This document shows positions 7,978-18,386 of a stretch of 64,000 bases of DNA, piece after piece. Positions within the stretch are counted from its first letter, which is position 1. Each line of letters starts with the position of its first letter. The position numbers and the translations under genes are program-made. The notes below the pieces were generated by a model. It was not told the DNA's origin and did no database searches. It worked only from the letters and a program-made list of their open reading frames with translations. The DNA comes from Campylobacter sp. CCS1377 (GTDB lineage: Bacteria > Campylobacterota > Campylobacteria > Campylobacterales > Campylobacteraceae), in the NCBI RefSeq assembly GCF_040008265.1, contig NZ_CP155620.1, positions 186,001 through 250,000 of the forward strand, in the 5' to 3' direction.

Positions 7978-9777
7978 TTAAATATTGTCTTTTAAATAGC
8001 GTTTTTCATTTATTTTTGTTACTTTTTCATTTTTGTCTAAATATTCTAAATAAGCTATGGCGTATTTTCTTGAAAAATTAAAATACTCTTTCATTTTTTG
8101 CACATCAAGACTTTCATTTTTTAAAAGCTCAAAGCATTCTTCCATAAGCTTATTTAGTGCATTTTTCTCTACAAAAAGATTATGTGTTAATCTTACGATG
8201 AGATTTTGCTTTGTCAGTTTTTTTAACATTTCATCTCCGCTTTTTCTATCAAGCTCTAAAAAATCATATAAATTATAAGGTGCTTCAGCTTTTATACCTT
8301 GTTTTTTAAGCATTTCATAAAGCTCGTTATTGTTTTTTTCTTTTAATTTTTCAAAATCAATTCCTTTTTTAAAATACACTCCATTTTTGAAATCAAGTAA
8401 ATTTGTCATATTTTTAAGTCCAAATTCGCAAAATTCCACACTAGCCCAAGAAAGCCTTAAGGCCAAAGAAATAGCTGAAAGCATGGCATAAGGATTTTTT
8501 TCAAGTATAAAAGAAACAAATTTCTTAAATTCGTCTAAAATGGATAAATTATAAACATTAAGATTTTTTTCATCTATAAAAACTTCGTTTAATTCTTTGG
8601 CTAAATTTAATGCTTCTTCATGGCCTAATTTAAATCTTTGATAACTTGAAAGCAAACCAAAGCCGTATTTATGGGTATTGGTTAAAAACTCGAAAGCCTT
8701 TTTTAGATCTTTATTTTTTAAAAACATTAAAAACTTATTTTTTTGCTCTCTTTTTAAGGGCTCGCTCATAGGATTTAAAACCCTTCCACCGCCTATAACG
8801 CGGTTGTTTTGAAGTAAAACAAATTTTTCATCAAAGCATAAAAAAAGATTTTTTTCAAAATCAAGATGCGCGAAAAATTCATCATTTTCTAATTCTTTTA
8901 AAATATTAACCTTGCATTCTATACTTTTTGTTCCTACACAAAAAAGCATTTTTGCATTTTTTAAATTCTTAGCTTTAATTAAAACATCACATTCTTTAAA
9001 ACCTTTAAAAAATCCTTTTTTACTTAATAAAAAACCCTTTTTTAGCTCTTTATAATCACAATTTAAACTTAAAGCTACGCGGTTAAAGGCTGAAATTTCA
9101 TTAAAATTATTTTCATGATTTTGTATATTTTTGATGATGAGTTCTTTTTGATTATCAAGGCAAATGATTTTTTCATTTAAGGCAATTTTTCCTTCATTTA
9201 AGCTTCCTGTAATAACAGTTCCTATGCCTTTTAAGGAAAAAACCCTATCGATATAATAACGAAAAACAAGTTTTTCATCCGTATTTTTACATTCTAAATT
9301 TAAAAGATAGTTTTTTAATTTTTTAATACTTGCTTCATCTTTAATGGAAGTATAAAAAATTTCTTTTGGCACAAAATTCAGCGCGTTTAAAATTTTTTGC
9401 CCTTGTTCTTTTAAATTCTCACATAAATCACATTTACTAAATACTAAAATAATATCTTTTATTCCTAAAATTTCAAGCACTTCTAAATGCTCTATGCTTT
9501 GTTCTTTTAGACCTTCATTAATATCAACTACAAATAAACAAGCACTAAAGCCAAATGCCCCACTTATCATTGTTTTAACCAAATCTTTGTGTCCGGGCAC
9601 ATCGATAAAAGAAAGGTGCTTTTCTTTGCAAATTAAATTTGAAAAACTTAAATTTATAGTGATTTGTCTTTCTTTTTCCTCTTTTAAGCTATCGCCCTCA
9701 AAGCCATTTAATGCTTTAATTAAAGAAGTTTTTCCATGATCAATATGCCCCGCAGTGCCAATTAAAAGTGAATTCAT
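7978..9777 (-). CDS. selB: Selenocysteine-specific elongation factor SelB
   Basis: A 599-residue EF-Tu-like GTPase that brings Sec-tRNA to UGA codons marked by a SECIS hairpin. GTPase motifs are all present: GHIDHGKTSL (P-loop, residues 10-19), DVPGHKDLVKTM (G3, near residue 59) and VFSKCDLC (G4, near residue 112). Two beta-barrel domains follow (FSLKGIGTVITGSL near residue 182), then C-terminal winged helices that bind SECIS RNA (about residues 400-599). The start overlaps the selA stop by four bases, so the two are translated together. The length is a little under the E. coli protein (about 614). Confidence 0.95.
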   Translation of the reverse strand: MNSLLIGTAGHIDHGKTSLIKALNGFEGDSLKEEKERQITINLSFSNLICKEKHLSFIDVPGHKDLVKTMISGAFGFSACLFVVDINEGLKEQSIEHLEVLEILGIKDIILVFSKCDLCENLKEQGQKILNALNFVPKEIFYTSIKDEASIKKLKNYLLNLECKNTDEKLVFRYYIDRVFSLKGIGTVITGSLNEGKIALNEKIICLDNQKELIIKNIQNHENNFNEISAFNRVALSLNCDYKELKKGFLLSKKGFFKGFKECDVLIKAKNLKNAKMLFCVGTKSIECKVNILKELENDEFFAHLDFEKNLFLCFDEKFVLLQNNRVIGGGRVLNPMSEPLKREQKNKFLMFLKNKDLKKAFEFLTNTHKYGFGLLSSYQRFKLGHEEALNLAKELNEVFIDEKNLNVYNLSILDEFKKFVSFILEKNPYAMLSAISLALRLSWASVEFCEFGLKNMTNLLDFKNGVYFKKGIDFEKLKEKNNNELYEMLKKQGIKAEAPYNLYDFLELDRKSGDEMLKKLTKQNLIVRLTHNLFVEKNALNKLMEECFELLKNESLDVQKMKEYFNFSRKYAIAYLEYLDKNEKVTKINEKRYLKDNI

Positions 9778-11096
9778 AAATTTTCCATAGTATTGATAAT
9801 TTTAATTAGCTTTGATAAGTCTTTTTCCAAAATTGTCCTAAAATCTAATACAAAAGCTTCATTTTCTATGCGTCCTATGATATTTTTTGTCCTGAATTTC
9901 TCTTGCAAATTTAAAGCATTGCCCTTAAAGGCTAAAACAAAAGTATCCAAGGTTTTATCGGGCATTGATCCTCCGCCGACTAAGCTTTTACTTGTTCTTA
10001 ACTCGCTTTGAAATTTAAGCTCATTTTGCACTTTTAAAGCTTTTTCTTTTATATGTTCTAAATTATCGTTTAAAAGTTTTAAAGTTATGATTTTTTCATA
10101 ATCTTTTTCAAGATAAGCCTTAAGACTCTCATTTAAAAAAGCAAGAGTAATTTTATCTACTCTTAACATTCTTAAAAGTTGATTTTCTTTGATTTTATCA
10201 ATAAGTTCTTTTTTGCCCAGTATGATTCCAGCTTGCACGCTACCAAAAAGCTTATCCCCGCTAAAACTTAAAATATCACAATACTTAATTAAATCTTTAA
10301 TTTTAGGCTCATTTTTAACTAATTTTGCATTTAAATTCTCACACCATCCAGAACCTAAATCATAATAACTCAAAAGCCCTTTTTCTCTAGCCAAAATCCC
10401 CAAATCTTTTATGCTAACTTCGCTACAAAAACCAATTAAGGCAAAATTTGATTTATGAGTTTTTAAAAGCATTTTAGTGTTTTCATTTATGGCTTTTTCA
10501 TAATCTTTTAGGTGTGTTTTATTGCTAGTGCCCACTTCTAAAAGCTTTACCCCAGCAGCTTTAATCACTTCGCTTACACGAAAACTTCCACCAATTTCTA
10601 CAAGTTCGCCCCTTGAAGTGATGAGTTCTTTATCAAAGCAAAGTGAATTTAGCACCAAAAAAACTGCGGCAGCATTGTTATTTACTACCAAAGCATCTTC
10701 ACACTCAAAAAGCATTTTAAGCTTTTCGAGCACTAATGCATAGCGACTTCCTCTTTTGCCATTTTCTAAATTAAATTCGATATTAGCGTAATTGCAAAGC
10801 ACTTCTTTAGAGCTTTCAAAAATGCTTTCATCAATAACGCTTCGCCCCAAATTTGTATGGATAACAACGCCACTAGCATTAATCACGCTTTGTAAGTCTT
10901 TGTGCAAATGTTTTTTGATTTCTTTTTTGATTTCTTCTAAGATATTTGCTTTATCAAGGGCTTTTTCATCTAAATTTGCTTTGAGTTTTGCAACAACGCT
11001 TTTGCAAAAGTGAGCTTTTAAATAAAAAGGATATTCTTTTAAACTTTCATCGTCAATTAAAGCCCCAATTTGTGGAAAAGTTCTAAATTTGTTCAT
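9774..11096 (-). CDS. selA: L-seryl-tRNA(Sec) selenium transferase SelA
   Basis: A 440-residue PLP enzyme that turns Ser-tRNA(Sec) into Sec-tRNA(Sec) using selenophosphate. The ATG at 11096 fits the family start (MNKFRTFPQIGALID) and has AAGG six bases upstream. The open frame extends 16 codons further without support. Key regions: INASGVVIHTNLGRS (near residue 85), ALVVNNNAAAVFL, and SFSGDKLFGSVQAGII with the PLP lysine near residue 278, then RMLRVDKITLAFLN. It is the first gene of the minus-strand operon selA-selB-dsbC-like-lipoprotein and is divergent from the ferredoxin gene, with about 94 bases between the two starts. Confidence 0.95.
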   Translation of the reverse strand: MNKFRTFPQIGALIDDESLKEYPFYLKAHFCKSVVAKLKANLDEKALDKANILEEIKKEIKKHLHKDLQSVINASGVVIHTNLGRSVIDESIFESSKEVLCNYANIEFNLENGKRGSRYALVLEKLKMLFECEDALVVNNNAAAVFLVLNSLCFDKELITSRGELVEIGGSFRVSEVIKAAGVKLLEVGTSNKTHLKDYEKAINENTKMLLKTHKSNFALIGFCSEVSIKDLGILAREKGLLSYYDLGSGWCENLNAKLVKNEPKIKDLIKYCDILSFSGDKLFGSVQAGIILGKKELIDKIKENQLLRMLRVDKITLAFLNESLKAYLEKDYEKIITLKLLNDNLEHIKEKALKVQNELKFQSELRTSKSLVGGGSMPDKTLDTFVLAFKGNALNLQEKFRTKNIIGRIENEAFVLDFRTILEKDLSKLIKIINTMENL

Positions 11097-11190
11097 CTTA
11101 AACCTTAAGAAAATAAGGACAATTCTAGCATAATTTTCATACAATGCAAAGTTACAATTTGCTATGATTTTTCAAAAACGAAGGATAAAA

Positions 11191-12852
11191 ATGCAAGATT
11201 TTATTTATATTAAAAACGAAGTTCTTATACCTCTTAGCGATGAGATTAAAATTTTGGAAAAAAGCATTGATGATGAGGTTTTAATTTCTAATGATAAAAG
11301 CCAAAAAGCTATCATTTATGCTCCAGAAATTAATTTTTATCTCAAAAACTCACAAGATGAAATTTTAGAAAAAAGTAAAAATGTATTAAAACTTTACGAA
11401 GCTAGGGCAAGTGTTTATGATTTGGGGCTTGATTTAGAGCAGGATAAAGAAGTGAAAAATCGCATTATTTTAGTGGATTCTAGTAAAGATAAGGCTGATT
11501 TTCTAAAAAAGCAAGGCTTTAAAGTCATCAGTTTAAAAAATGAAGAAATTTTGGCTGTTTTTGGAAGCATAGGTGAGCTTTGCGCGGTGATTTTAAATGA
11601 GAACGAAGAAGTAGAAATTGATTTTGATATTTTACTTTTTAACACTGATTTAAATGCAATTCGTAAAGATTTTACAAGACAAAGTGGTTGCTATAATATA
11701 AAAAATTTTAAAGATAATGAAGCTTTGCTTGAATTTTTACAAAGCAAAAGCCCAAAATATAAATTTAAAACTTATATAACTTATGATTCTAGCGTATGTC
11801 AATACCATGAAAGACGCAGCGAGCATTGTGCAAAATGTGCCGAGATTTGCCCAACAACAGCAATTTTAAAAGATGATGAAAATAAACATTTGGAATTTTC
11901 TCAAGTGGATTGCTTGGGTTGTGGAGGTTGCATTAGCGTGTGTCCTAGTGGTTCGCTTGATTATGCGCCTATGCCAAGACAAAGTTTTTTTGAGCTTTGT
12001 AAATTTTATAAAGAGGGTAAAATTTTAATCATACCTAAAAAAATGCCTTTAGAAAATTTAAATATCAATTTACCAAAAAGCGTTTTGCCTTTTATGATAG
12101 AAGGGGAAAAATGGCTATCTCATATGCATTTTTTAACTCTTTTGCAAAGCAGTGGTGCAAATTTGATTTTTTACACCGATTTCATTTCGCGTGGAAGTAG
12201 CGAGGCAATAGAGCTTTTGAATACCTTTTTTGAAAGAAAATTTAACAAAAAAGCCATTTTTGTAGCAAAAGATGAAAAAGAATTACAAGAGGCTTTAGAA
12301 AAGCAAGAATTCATAGGAAGCTTAAGTTTTGAATTCCACAATAACACTCTAAGCACTAGGGAAAATTTTGCTAAAAGGATGCAAAATTTGATTAAAAATG
12401 ATGATTTTGGCACAAAAGAAAGCGGAGAATGGCTAAGATATGGACAAATACAAATCAATGCAAACACTTGCACGCTTTGTCTTTCTTGCGTGGGAGCTTG
12501 TAATGTGGGTGCGTTGATTGCTGATGCTAAAGAAAATGCTTTAAAATTTAATGCTTCGCTTTGCACGACTTGTGGGTATTGCGAAGTAAGTTGTGCCGAA
12601 AAAGACACTTTAAAACTTACGCGTAGTGGAATGGAATTTAATCCGAATTATTTTGAGTATAAAACCATGGCAAAAGATGATCTTTTTGCTTGTATAGAAT
12701 GTGGAAAAGAATTCGCCACAAAAAAGGCGGTAGAAAAAATCGCAAATTTGATGAAAGCTAAGTTTGCCAATGATGAAAGTAAGTTAAAAACACTTTATTG
12801 CTGTGCAGATTGTAAGGCAAAAGTGATGATAGAAGCAATGAAAAATAGGTAA
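11191..12852 (+). CDS. Multi-cluster ferredoxin-like iron-sulfur protein
   Basis: A 553-residue soluble protein with no signal peptide. The start at 11191 follows an AAGGATAAAA site; the longer frame from 11164 adds a basic stub. Cysteine clusters typical of 4Fe-4S ferredoxins are visible: CAKCAEICPTTA near residue 210, CLGCGGCISVCPSG near residue 240, CTLCLSCVGACNVG near residue 425, CTTCGYCEVSC near residue 455, and a final zinc-ribbon-like pair CIECGKEF and CCADC. I recall the C. jejuni counterpart as Cj1377c, next to selAB as here. It may carry electrons to or from formate dehydrogenase, but the partner is not shown by sequence. Confidence 0.85.
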   Translation: MQDFIYIKNEVLIPLSDEIKILEKSIDDEVLISNDKSQKAIIYAPEINFYLKNSQDEILEKSKNVLKLYEARASVYDLGLDLEQDKEVKNRIILVDSSKDKADFLKKQGFKVISLKNEEILAVFGSIGELCAVILNENEEVEIDFDILLFNTDLNAIRKDFTRQSGCYNIKNFKDNEALLEFLQSKSPKYKFKTYITYDSSVCQYHERRSEHCAKCAEICPTTAILKDDENKHLEFSQVDCLGCGGCISVCPSGSLDYAPMPRQSFFELCKFYKEGKILIIPKKMPLENLNINLPKSVLPFMIEGEKWLSHMHFLTLLQSSGANLIFYTDFISRGSSEAIELLNTFFERKFNKKAIFVAKDEKELQEALEKQEFIGSLSFEFHNNTLSTRENFAKRMQNLIKNDDFGTKESGEWLRYGQIQINANTCTLCLSCVGACNVGALIADAKENALKFNASLCTTCGYCEVSCAEKDTLKLTRSGMEFNPNYFEYKTMAKDDLFACIECGKEFATKKAVEKIANLMKAKFANDESKLKTLYCCADCKAKVMIEAMKNR

Positions 12853-12895
12853 TTTTGTTATAAAAATGGTTTATATATAGGATGAAAGGATAAAA

Positions 12896-14191
12896 ATGAG
12901 TGATAATAAAGATATTTACGAGATTTATACTTCTAATGGACTTATATTAGAAGTTGATAAAAATACAAATCAAATTATATTTGATAAAAGAAAAGATGGG
13001 CGCAAGGTAGGCAAATACACCCAAGAATATTCTAAAGCTTTGTTTGAAGCCGATAGAATTTTAAGAACCTCTCCTTATATTAATTATCAACCCCAATACC
13101 TAGATCCTAACTTTTATACAGGACAAGCTTCTACTTTACTTGAATTTAAAGATTGGCAAAGTATTTATTTAAAAGATCCTATTAAAGGAAGCATAGCTCC
13201 TTGGACTAAAGCAGAAAAAGCTTATTATAAATCTTTAAAAACTAAAAAAGAAAGATATAAATATTTAGTTATAAGAAGTGGTATAAGAAGTGTTGTTATA
13301 GATATACCTTATGAAGCCATAGGAGCTGTAGATGAAAAAGGAAATGTAGATCCTAAATATGAAAAATTATATAGAATAGTAGATGATAATAAACATAATC
13401 TAAGATCAAGTTTATTTCATAATGAATGGGGTATGGCAGCAGGAATACTAGGTGATTATAAATATCTAGCTAATGATATGTCTCAAAATGGTTTTAATGC
13501 AAGATTTATCCAAGCTACTATACTTTATATACAATTAAGTGGGGGAAGTAGTATATTAGATAAACCTAATTTATTAGGTGCTATTTATGGTTATGCAGAT
13601 ATTGCTGTAGGAAGTGGTTTAGTAGGAGTGCATAAAAATCCTTTAAGAGAACAAGAGATTAAAACCTTAGCTAAGACTTTAAAACCTGATGAATTTGGTA
13701 TGCTTCCTTTTATAGATGAGATTATGGGAGTAGATTGGGTGATTGATTTAAATAAATATAGATTGGCTAATGATGAATTTGGAGATATATATAAAGCCTT
13801 AAGAAGTGATGTGGTTGAGGGTAAGATAAAAGATCCAAGGGATGTAGATTCTACTTATGAAAGCAGAAGAGAATTTGATCGTTATATGGATGGGTATTCT
13901 AATGGTATGATTAATGCTTATGGTTATGATATTCCAAATGACTGGAATGATGCACAATTAAAAATAGATTCTATGATATTAACTGCCAAACTAGCAGCTC
14001 TAACTCCTCCTCAAGGCTATCCTAATGCACCAAGATATTTTACCCCTGAAAAACTAGAATGGTATTATAAAAGACATAAGCTTGATAAGCTCCTTGATCC
14101 AAGAATTCCTGCTATATATAGATATAATTTTCCGCAAAGTCTAAGAGAGAAGATACAAGCTTATGCTAAAGAGCATAATATCAAGGAGTGA
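12896..14191 (+). CDS. Unrecognised 431-residue protein, accessory gene
   Basis: I do not recognise this protein. It has no signal peptide and no membrane helix. It is rich in Tyr, Lys and Asp. Notable parts are YKYLVIRSGIRSVVIDIPYE (about 120-140), a glycine-rich centre (IQLSGGSSILDKPNLLGAIY, then DIAVGSGLVGVHKNP) and a proline-rich C-terminal part (TPPQGYPNAPRYFTPEKLE). The start has AAAGGA seven bases upstream. Codon use leans on AGA, ATA and CCT more than its neighbours, as often seen in transferred Campylobacter genes. It sits between two conserved blocks (selAB-ferredoxin and ilvD-arg), a likely rearrangement point. An effector, toxin or phage-derived origin is possible but unsupported. 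Confidence 0.75.
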   Translation: MSDNKDIYEIYTSNGLILEVDKNTNQIIFDKRKDGRKVGKYTQEYSKALFEADRILRTSPYINYQPQYLDPNFYTGQASTLLEFKDWQSIYLKDPIKGSIAPWTKAEKAYYKSLKTKKERYKYLVIRSGIRSVVIDIPYEAIGAVDEKGNVDPKYEKLYRIVDDNKHNLRSSLFHNEWGMAAGILGDYKYLANDMSQNGFNARFIQATILYIQLSGGSSILDKPNLLGAIYGYADIAVGSGLVGVHKNPLREQEIKTLAKTLKPDEFGMLPFIDEIMGVDWVIDLNKYRLANDEFGDIYKALRSDVVEGKIKDPRDVDSTYESRREFDRYMDGYSNGMINAYGYDIPNDWNDAQLKIDSMILTAKLAALTPPQGYPNAPRYFTPEKLEWYYKRHKLDKLLDPRIPAIYRYNFPQSLREKIQAYAKEHNIKE

Positions 14192-14198
14192 GTAAATT

Positions 14199-15875
14199 TC
14201 ACTCCATATCCAAAACTGCACCCTTGCTGGCATTTGAAACTAATTTTTGATACATTTTAAGCCATCTTGAATTGACTTCTTTTTTAGGTATTACAAATTC
14301 TTTTTTGCGTTTTGCAATTTCTTTGTTACTTAAATTTGCATTTATAGTATAAGCATCGACATCGATTTCTATCTCATCACCATCTTTTAAAAGCCCTATA
14401 AACCCACCTTCTGCAGCTTCTGGGGAAATATGTCCTATGCTTAAACCCCTTGTTGCACCACTAAAACGCCCATCAGTGATTAATGCTACATCAGCACCAA
14501 GTCCCATTCCCATTATAAGCGAAGTTGGACTTAGCATTTCTTGCATACCTGGTCCGCCTTTTGGACCTTCATAGCGTATAACACACACATCGCCTTTTTT
14601 AACCTTGCCTTTGATAATGCCCTTAATGGCTTCATCTTGAGAATTAAAACAAACCGCTTTGCCTTTAAATTTCCTTTCTCCTGTGATACCTGCGGTTTTT
14701 ACCACACAACCTTGCTCGGCTAAATTTCCAAACAACACCGCAAGTCCGCCAACTTTTGAGTAAGCATTATCAAGCTTTCTTATGATATTTTCATCTTTGA
14801 TTTTAGCGTTTTTTAGTCTTTGTCTCAAATTTTCACCCGTAATCATTAGTGCATCAAGCTCTAAGATATGCCCCTCTCTGCTTGCAATTTCTGCCATTAC
14901 CGCACTTACTCCGCCGGCTTTATGTATATCATCCATATAAATGGTATTTAAAGATGGAGCGATTTTTGCAATGTGCGAAACCTTGCTTGAAATGAAATTT
15001 AAATCCTTAATATCAAGCGCCACTCCTGCTTCTCTTGAAATGGCTAACATATGCAAAATAGTATTAGTGCTTCCGCCCATTGCCATATCTACAACCATAG
15101 CATTTCGCACGGCTTTTTGCGTGATGATGTTTCTAATCTTAAATCTTTCATCGAGTGCAATTTCGCAAATTCTTTTCGCTGCTTTTCTTAAAAGCTCTTC
15201 TCTTTCTTTGCTAAGCGCTAAAATCGTACCATTTCCTTCTAGTGCTATACCCATAGCTTCGCATAAAGTATTCATAGAATTTGCAGTAAACATTCCAGAA
15301 CACGAACCCCCGCTAGGACAAGCAGAGCATTCTATATCTTTAAATTCTTCTTTGCTAATTTTTTTTGCTTCATATGCACCCACAGCTTCAAAAACAGAAC
15401 TAAGACTTATTTTTTCGCCTTTTTTAGTTGTGCCCGAACGCATAGGACCACCACTTACAAAAATAGTTGGCACATTGACTCTTAAAGCACCCATTAGCAT
15501 ACCAGGGGTGATTTTATCGCAATTTGGAATGCAAATTAAAGCATCAAGCTGATGTGCATTCATCACACTTTCAACCGAATTTGCGATAATTTCACGGCTT
15601 GGCAATGAGTAAAGCATACCCTCATGCCCCATAGCAATACCATCATCAACGCCTATGGTATTAAATTCAAAAGGCACACAGCCATTTTTGCGAATTTCAT
15701 CTTTGATGATTTTTGCATATTCATTTAAAAAATAATGCCCTGGTATAATGTCTATATAACTATTTGCCACGCCTATGAAAGGTTTATCAAAATCTTCATC
15801 TTTCAATCCACAAGCTCTAAGCAAAGAGCGATTAGGTGCTTTTAAATGCCCTTTTTTGATCGCATCACTTCTCAT
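14199..15875 (-). CDS. ilvD: Dihydroxy-acid dehydratase
   Basis: A 558-residue iron-sulfur enzyme for the third common step of isoleucine and valine synthesis (dihydroxy acid to keto acid). Cluster and signature motifs are present: [16 protein letters not shown] (near residue 120), [20 protein letters not shown] (near residue 190), and [13 protein letters not shown] (near residue 265). [13 protein letters not shown] motif lies near residue 435, followed by [26 protein letters not shown]. The start overlaps the argD stop by 11 bases, so ilvD is the last gene of an arg operon here. In C. jejuni NCTC 11168 I remember ilvD far from the arg genes. Confidence 0.95.
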   Translation of the reverse strand: MRSDAIKKGHLKAPNRSLLRACGLKDEDFDKPFIGVANSYIDIIPGHYFLNEYAKIIKDEIRKNGCVPFEFNTIGVDDGIAMGHEGMLYSLPSREIIANSVESVMNAHQLDALICIPNCDKITPGMLMGALRVNVPTIFVSGGPMRSGTTKKGEKISLSSVFEAVGAYEAKKISKEEFKDIECSACPSGGSCSGMFTANSMNTLCEAMGIALEGNGTILALSKEREELLRKAAKRICEIALDERFKIRNIITQKAVRNAMVVDMAMGGSTNTILHMLAISREAGVALDIKDLNFISSKVSHIAKIAPSLNTIYMDDIHKAGGVSAVMAEIASREGHILELDALMITGENLRQRLKNAKIKDENIIRKLDNAYSKVGGLAVLFGNLAEQGCVVKTAGITGERKFKGKAVCFNSQDEAIKGIIKGKVKKGDVCVIRYEGPKGGPGMQEMLSPTSLIMGMGLGADVALITDGRFSGATRGLSIGHISPEAAEGGFIGLLKDGDEIEIDVDAYTINANLSNKEIAKRKKEFVIPKKEVNSRWLKMYQKLVSNASKGAVLDME

Positions 15876-17058
15876 TAACCACTTCCTTTAAACTGAATTC
15901 AAGTTTTTCTGCCATTTCATCAATATGGGTTTTTTTTATGATTAAAGGCGGTAAAAAACGCAAGTCATTTTTTCCGCAGCTTATAAGCAAGAGCCCATTT
16001 TTTTGGCATTGTTTAATCACATCAGCGACTTTAATGCTTTTGTCTACTGCCAAACCTTGCATAAATCCTAAGCCTTTTCTTGATTTGCAAAAAGTGAATT
16101 TTTTTGCGATAGAGTCAAGTTTTTGTTCCAAGTAAGGTGAAAGTTTGCTGACATTTTCTAAAATTTTCTCTTCTTTGTAAATTTCAAATACTGCATTAAT
16201 GCCCGCACAGGCTAAAGGATTTCCCCCATAAGTGCTGCCATGATCTCCTGCTTCTAAAGAATATTTAGCCACTTTTTCACTCACAGCAAAAGCTCCCACG
16301 CTAAGTCCGCATCCTAAAGCCTTTGCAGAGGTCATTACATCAGGCTTTAAATTAGCGTGTTCATAAGCAAAAAATTTACCCGTTCTTCCCATTCCGCATT
16401 GAATTTCATCAGAAATTAATAAAATATCTTTTTCATCACAAATTTTTCTCAAAGCTTGATAAAACTCTTTTGAGGCAGGGTTGATACCTCCTTCTCCTTG
16501 CACGCTTTCAAGGATAATAGCGCAAGTTTTTTCGCTAAGGAGTTTTTTTACGCTTTCTAAGTCATTATAATTTGCAAATTTTACCCCGCTAATTAAGGGC
16601 TTAAAAGGCTTTTGATACTTTGCATTAGCAGTGAGTGATAAGGCCCCTAAGGTGCGTCCGTGAAAAGAGTGCTTAAAAGCGATAAAATGTCCGCCTTTTT
16701 TACCTTTTGAAAAAGCGTATTTGCGAGCTGCTTTCATCGCTCCTTCTATGCTTTCTGTGCCAGAATTTGTAAAAAAAACGCGATCAAGTCCGCAAGCCTT
16801 GGCTAAATTTGTGGCTGCTTTTGCAATATTTTCATTATAGTAAAGATTGCTAGTGTGTAAGATTTTATCAATTTGTGCTTTAATGACTGCATTAAATTTA
16901 GTGTGTTTATAGCCTAAGGCACATACGCCAATGCCACTTGAAAAGTCTAGGTATTGTTTATTTTTATCATCATACAAATACACGCCTTCGCCTTTTTCTA
17001 AAACAATATCAAAGCGTTTATAAGTTTGTATGATATGAGTTTGATCTTTAATTTCCAT
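15865..17058 (-). CDS. argD: Acetylornithine aminotransferase
   Basis: A 397-residue PLP-dependent class III aminotransferase that makes N-acetylornithine in arginine synthesis. It may also serve lysine synthesis as DapC. Motifs: [14 protein letters not shown] near residue 40, [20 protein letters not shown] (near residue 95), [20 protein letters not shown] (PLP-binding Asp near 217), and the Schiff-base lysine in [15 protein letters not shown] (near residue 246). It lies 13 bases after argB and overlaps ilvD downstream. Confidence 0.95.
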   Translation of the reverse strand: MEIKDQTHIIQTYKRFDIVLEKGEGVYLYDDKNKQYLDFSSGIGVCALGYKHTKFNAVIKAQIDKILHTSNLYYNENIAKAATNLAKACGLDRVFFTNSGTESIEGAMKAARKYAFSKGKKGGHFIAFKHSFHGRTLGALSLTANAKYQKPFKPLISGVKFANYNDLESVKKLLSEKTCAIILESVQGEGGINPASKEFYQALRKICDEKDILLISDEIQCGMGRTGKFFAYEHANLKPDVMTSAKALGCGLSVGAFAVSEKVAKYSLEAGDHGSTYGGNPLACAGINAVFEIYKEEKILENVSKLSPYLEQKLDSIAKKFTFCKSRKGLGFMQGLAVDKSIKVADVIKQCQKNGLLLISCGKNDLRFLPPLIIKKTHIDEMAEKLEFSLKEVVNEK

Positions 17059-17071
17059 TTTATTTTCCTTT

Positions 17072-17914
17072 TTAAGAGCCTACTAGCGTCCCAATGCCCT
17101 CATTGGTGAAAAATTCAAGCAACAAAGAATGCTTAACGCGTCCATCTAAAATATGCACTTTCTTAACTCCGTTTTCACAAGCATCAATACAGGATTTTAG
17201 CTTTACAAGCATTCCACCTTGAATATTTGAGAGTAAATTTTTAGCCTCATTAACAGAAATTCTTGAAATCAAGCTATTTTTATCTTCATAATTTCTATAA
17301 AGTCCTTCGATATCGCTTAAAAAAGCAAGTTTTTCTGCATTTAAGGCTTTAGCTACCGCACAAGCTACATCATCTGCATTGATATTGTAAGTGTTTAAAT
17401 TTTCATCCATTCCAATAGGTGCGATGATGGGTAGAAAATCTTTTTCTAAAAGCTCTTTTAAAATTTGAGTATTAACTCGTTTGATTTCTCCGACAAAGCC
17501 TAAATTTTCATCTTTTTTAACGCATTCTAATAAAGAGCCATCTTTGCCACAAATTCCAATGGCTTTTACTCCTAAATGTTGCAAATTTTGTACTAGACCT
17601 TTATTAATGCGATTTAGTACCATTTCAGCAACATTCGTGGTAGCTTCATCACTTACCCTTAAACCATTTTTAAATTCGCTTTTAATGCCTAGTTGTTCAC
17701 AAATTTTAGAAATGTCTTTTCCTCCGCCATGCACGATAACAGGCTTTAAACCTACCAATTTTAAAAGTGCGATATCTTGCATAACGCAGTGTTTTAGTTC
17801 TTCATTTTCCATAGCTGAGCCGCCATATTTAATGAGAATGATTTTCGATGAAAATTTTCTTATATAAGGCAAAGCTTCGATTAAAATATTTGCTTTTTCT
17901 AAATTCGTTTTCAT
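17072..17914 (-). CDS. argB: N-acetylglutamate kinase
   Basis: A 280-residue amino-acid kinase that phosphorylates N-acetylglutamate, the second arginine step. Motifs: [11 protein letters not shown] near residue 26 (phosphate binding), [13 protein letters not shown] near residue 58, [20 protein letters not shown] near residue 170 and [13 protein letters not shown] near residue 232 (conserved Lys). The length is typical. It lies six bases after the GNAT gene, in the order argC-GNAT-argB-argD. Confidence 0.95.
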   Translation of the reverse strand: MKTNLEKANILIEALPYIRKFSSKIILIKYGGSAMENEELKHCVMQDIALLKLVGLKPVIVHGGGKDISKICEQLGIKSEFKNGLRVSDEATTNVAEMVLNRINKGLVQNLQHLGVKAIGICGKDGSLLECVKKDENLGFVGEIKRVNTQILKELLEKDFLPIIAPIGMDENLNTYNINADDVACAVAKALNAEKLAFLSDIEGLYRNYEDKNSLISRISVNEAKNLLSNIQGGMLVKLKSCIDACENGVKKVHILDGRVKHSLLLEFFTNEGIGTLVGS

Positions 17915-17920
17915 GGCTTT

Positions 17921-18367
17921 TTACTCGTTAAAATGCGTGGAATTTGAAGCGTTTAAGGATAGATCGTAATAATTTGCATCTTCTCTTAAAGTAAAACCAT
18001 AATGACTCCAAAATTCATTACCTAAATCATTGCTTTTAAAAGCAATGAGTGCTATTTTGTTGATTTTTTCCTTTTTTAAAGCTTCAAGACAAAATTCTGT
18101 CATTTTGTGCGCAATACCTCTTTTTCGGTAGTTTTGTCCCACGCATACATGATAAAATCCACCTGTTCGGCCATCATGTCCACAAAGTATGCTTCCAACG
18201 ATTTTTCCATCAATTTCGGCTACTGCACTAAGATTAGGATTTCTTTCTAAAAAATTATGAATATTTTCTTCGCTATCATCAATGCTGCGTATCCCAAAAC
18301 CTTTAATTTCACACCAAAGCTCATAAACTTGTTTATAGTCTTCTTTTTTCATTGCTCGAATTAACAT
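17921..18367 (-). CDS. Small GNAT acetyltransferase, candidate N-acetylglutamate synthase
   Basis: A 148-residue single-domain GNAT protein. The acetyl-CoA-binding motif is QNYRKRGIAHKMTEFCLEAL (residues about 92-111), preceded by a typical beta-strand pair (GKIVGSILCGHDGRTGGFYHV). It lies between argC and argB with tight spacing, where an enzyme making N-acetylglutamate is needed. No argJ or long argA is in the window. Short GNAT synthases are known in other bacteria, so this is a reasonable candidate for the first arginine step. That role is inference from position; the GNAT fold itself is clear. Confidence 0.85.
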   Translation of the reverse strand: MLIRAMKKEDYKQVYELWCEIKGFGIRSIDDSEENIHNFLERNPNLSAVAEIDGKIVGSILCGHDGRTGGFYHVCVGQNYRKRGIAHKMTEFCLEALKKEKINKIALIAFKSNDLGNEFWSHYGFTLREDANYYDLSLNASNSTHFNE

Positions 18368-18386
18368 TTATCAAACCTTTAAATTT

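Noticed and set aside
9774-11144. SelA starting at 11144
   Set aside because: The extra 16 residues are not SelA-like and the ATG at 11096 has a good ribosome site.
12171-12608. 145-codon frame opposite the ferredoxin gene
   Set aside because: It is antisense to a conserved cysteine-rich coding region and looks like a mirror frame.
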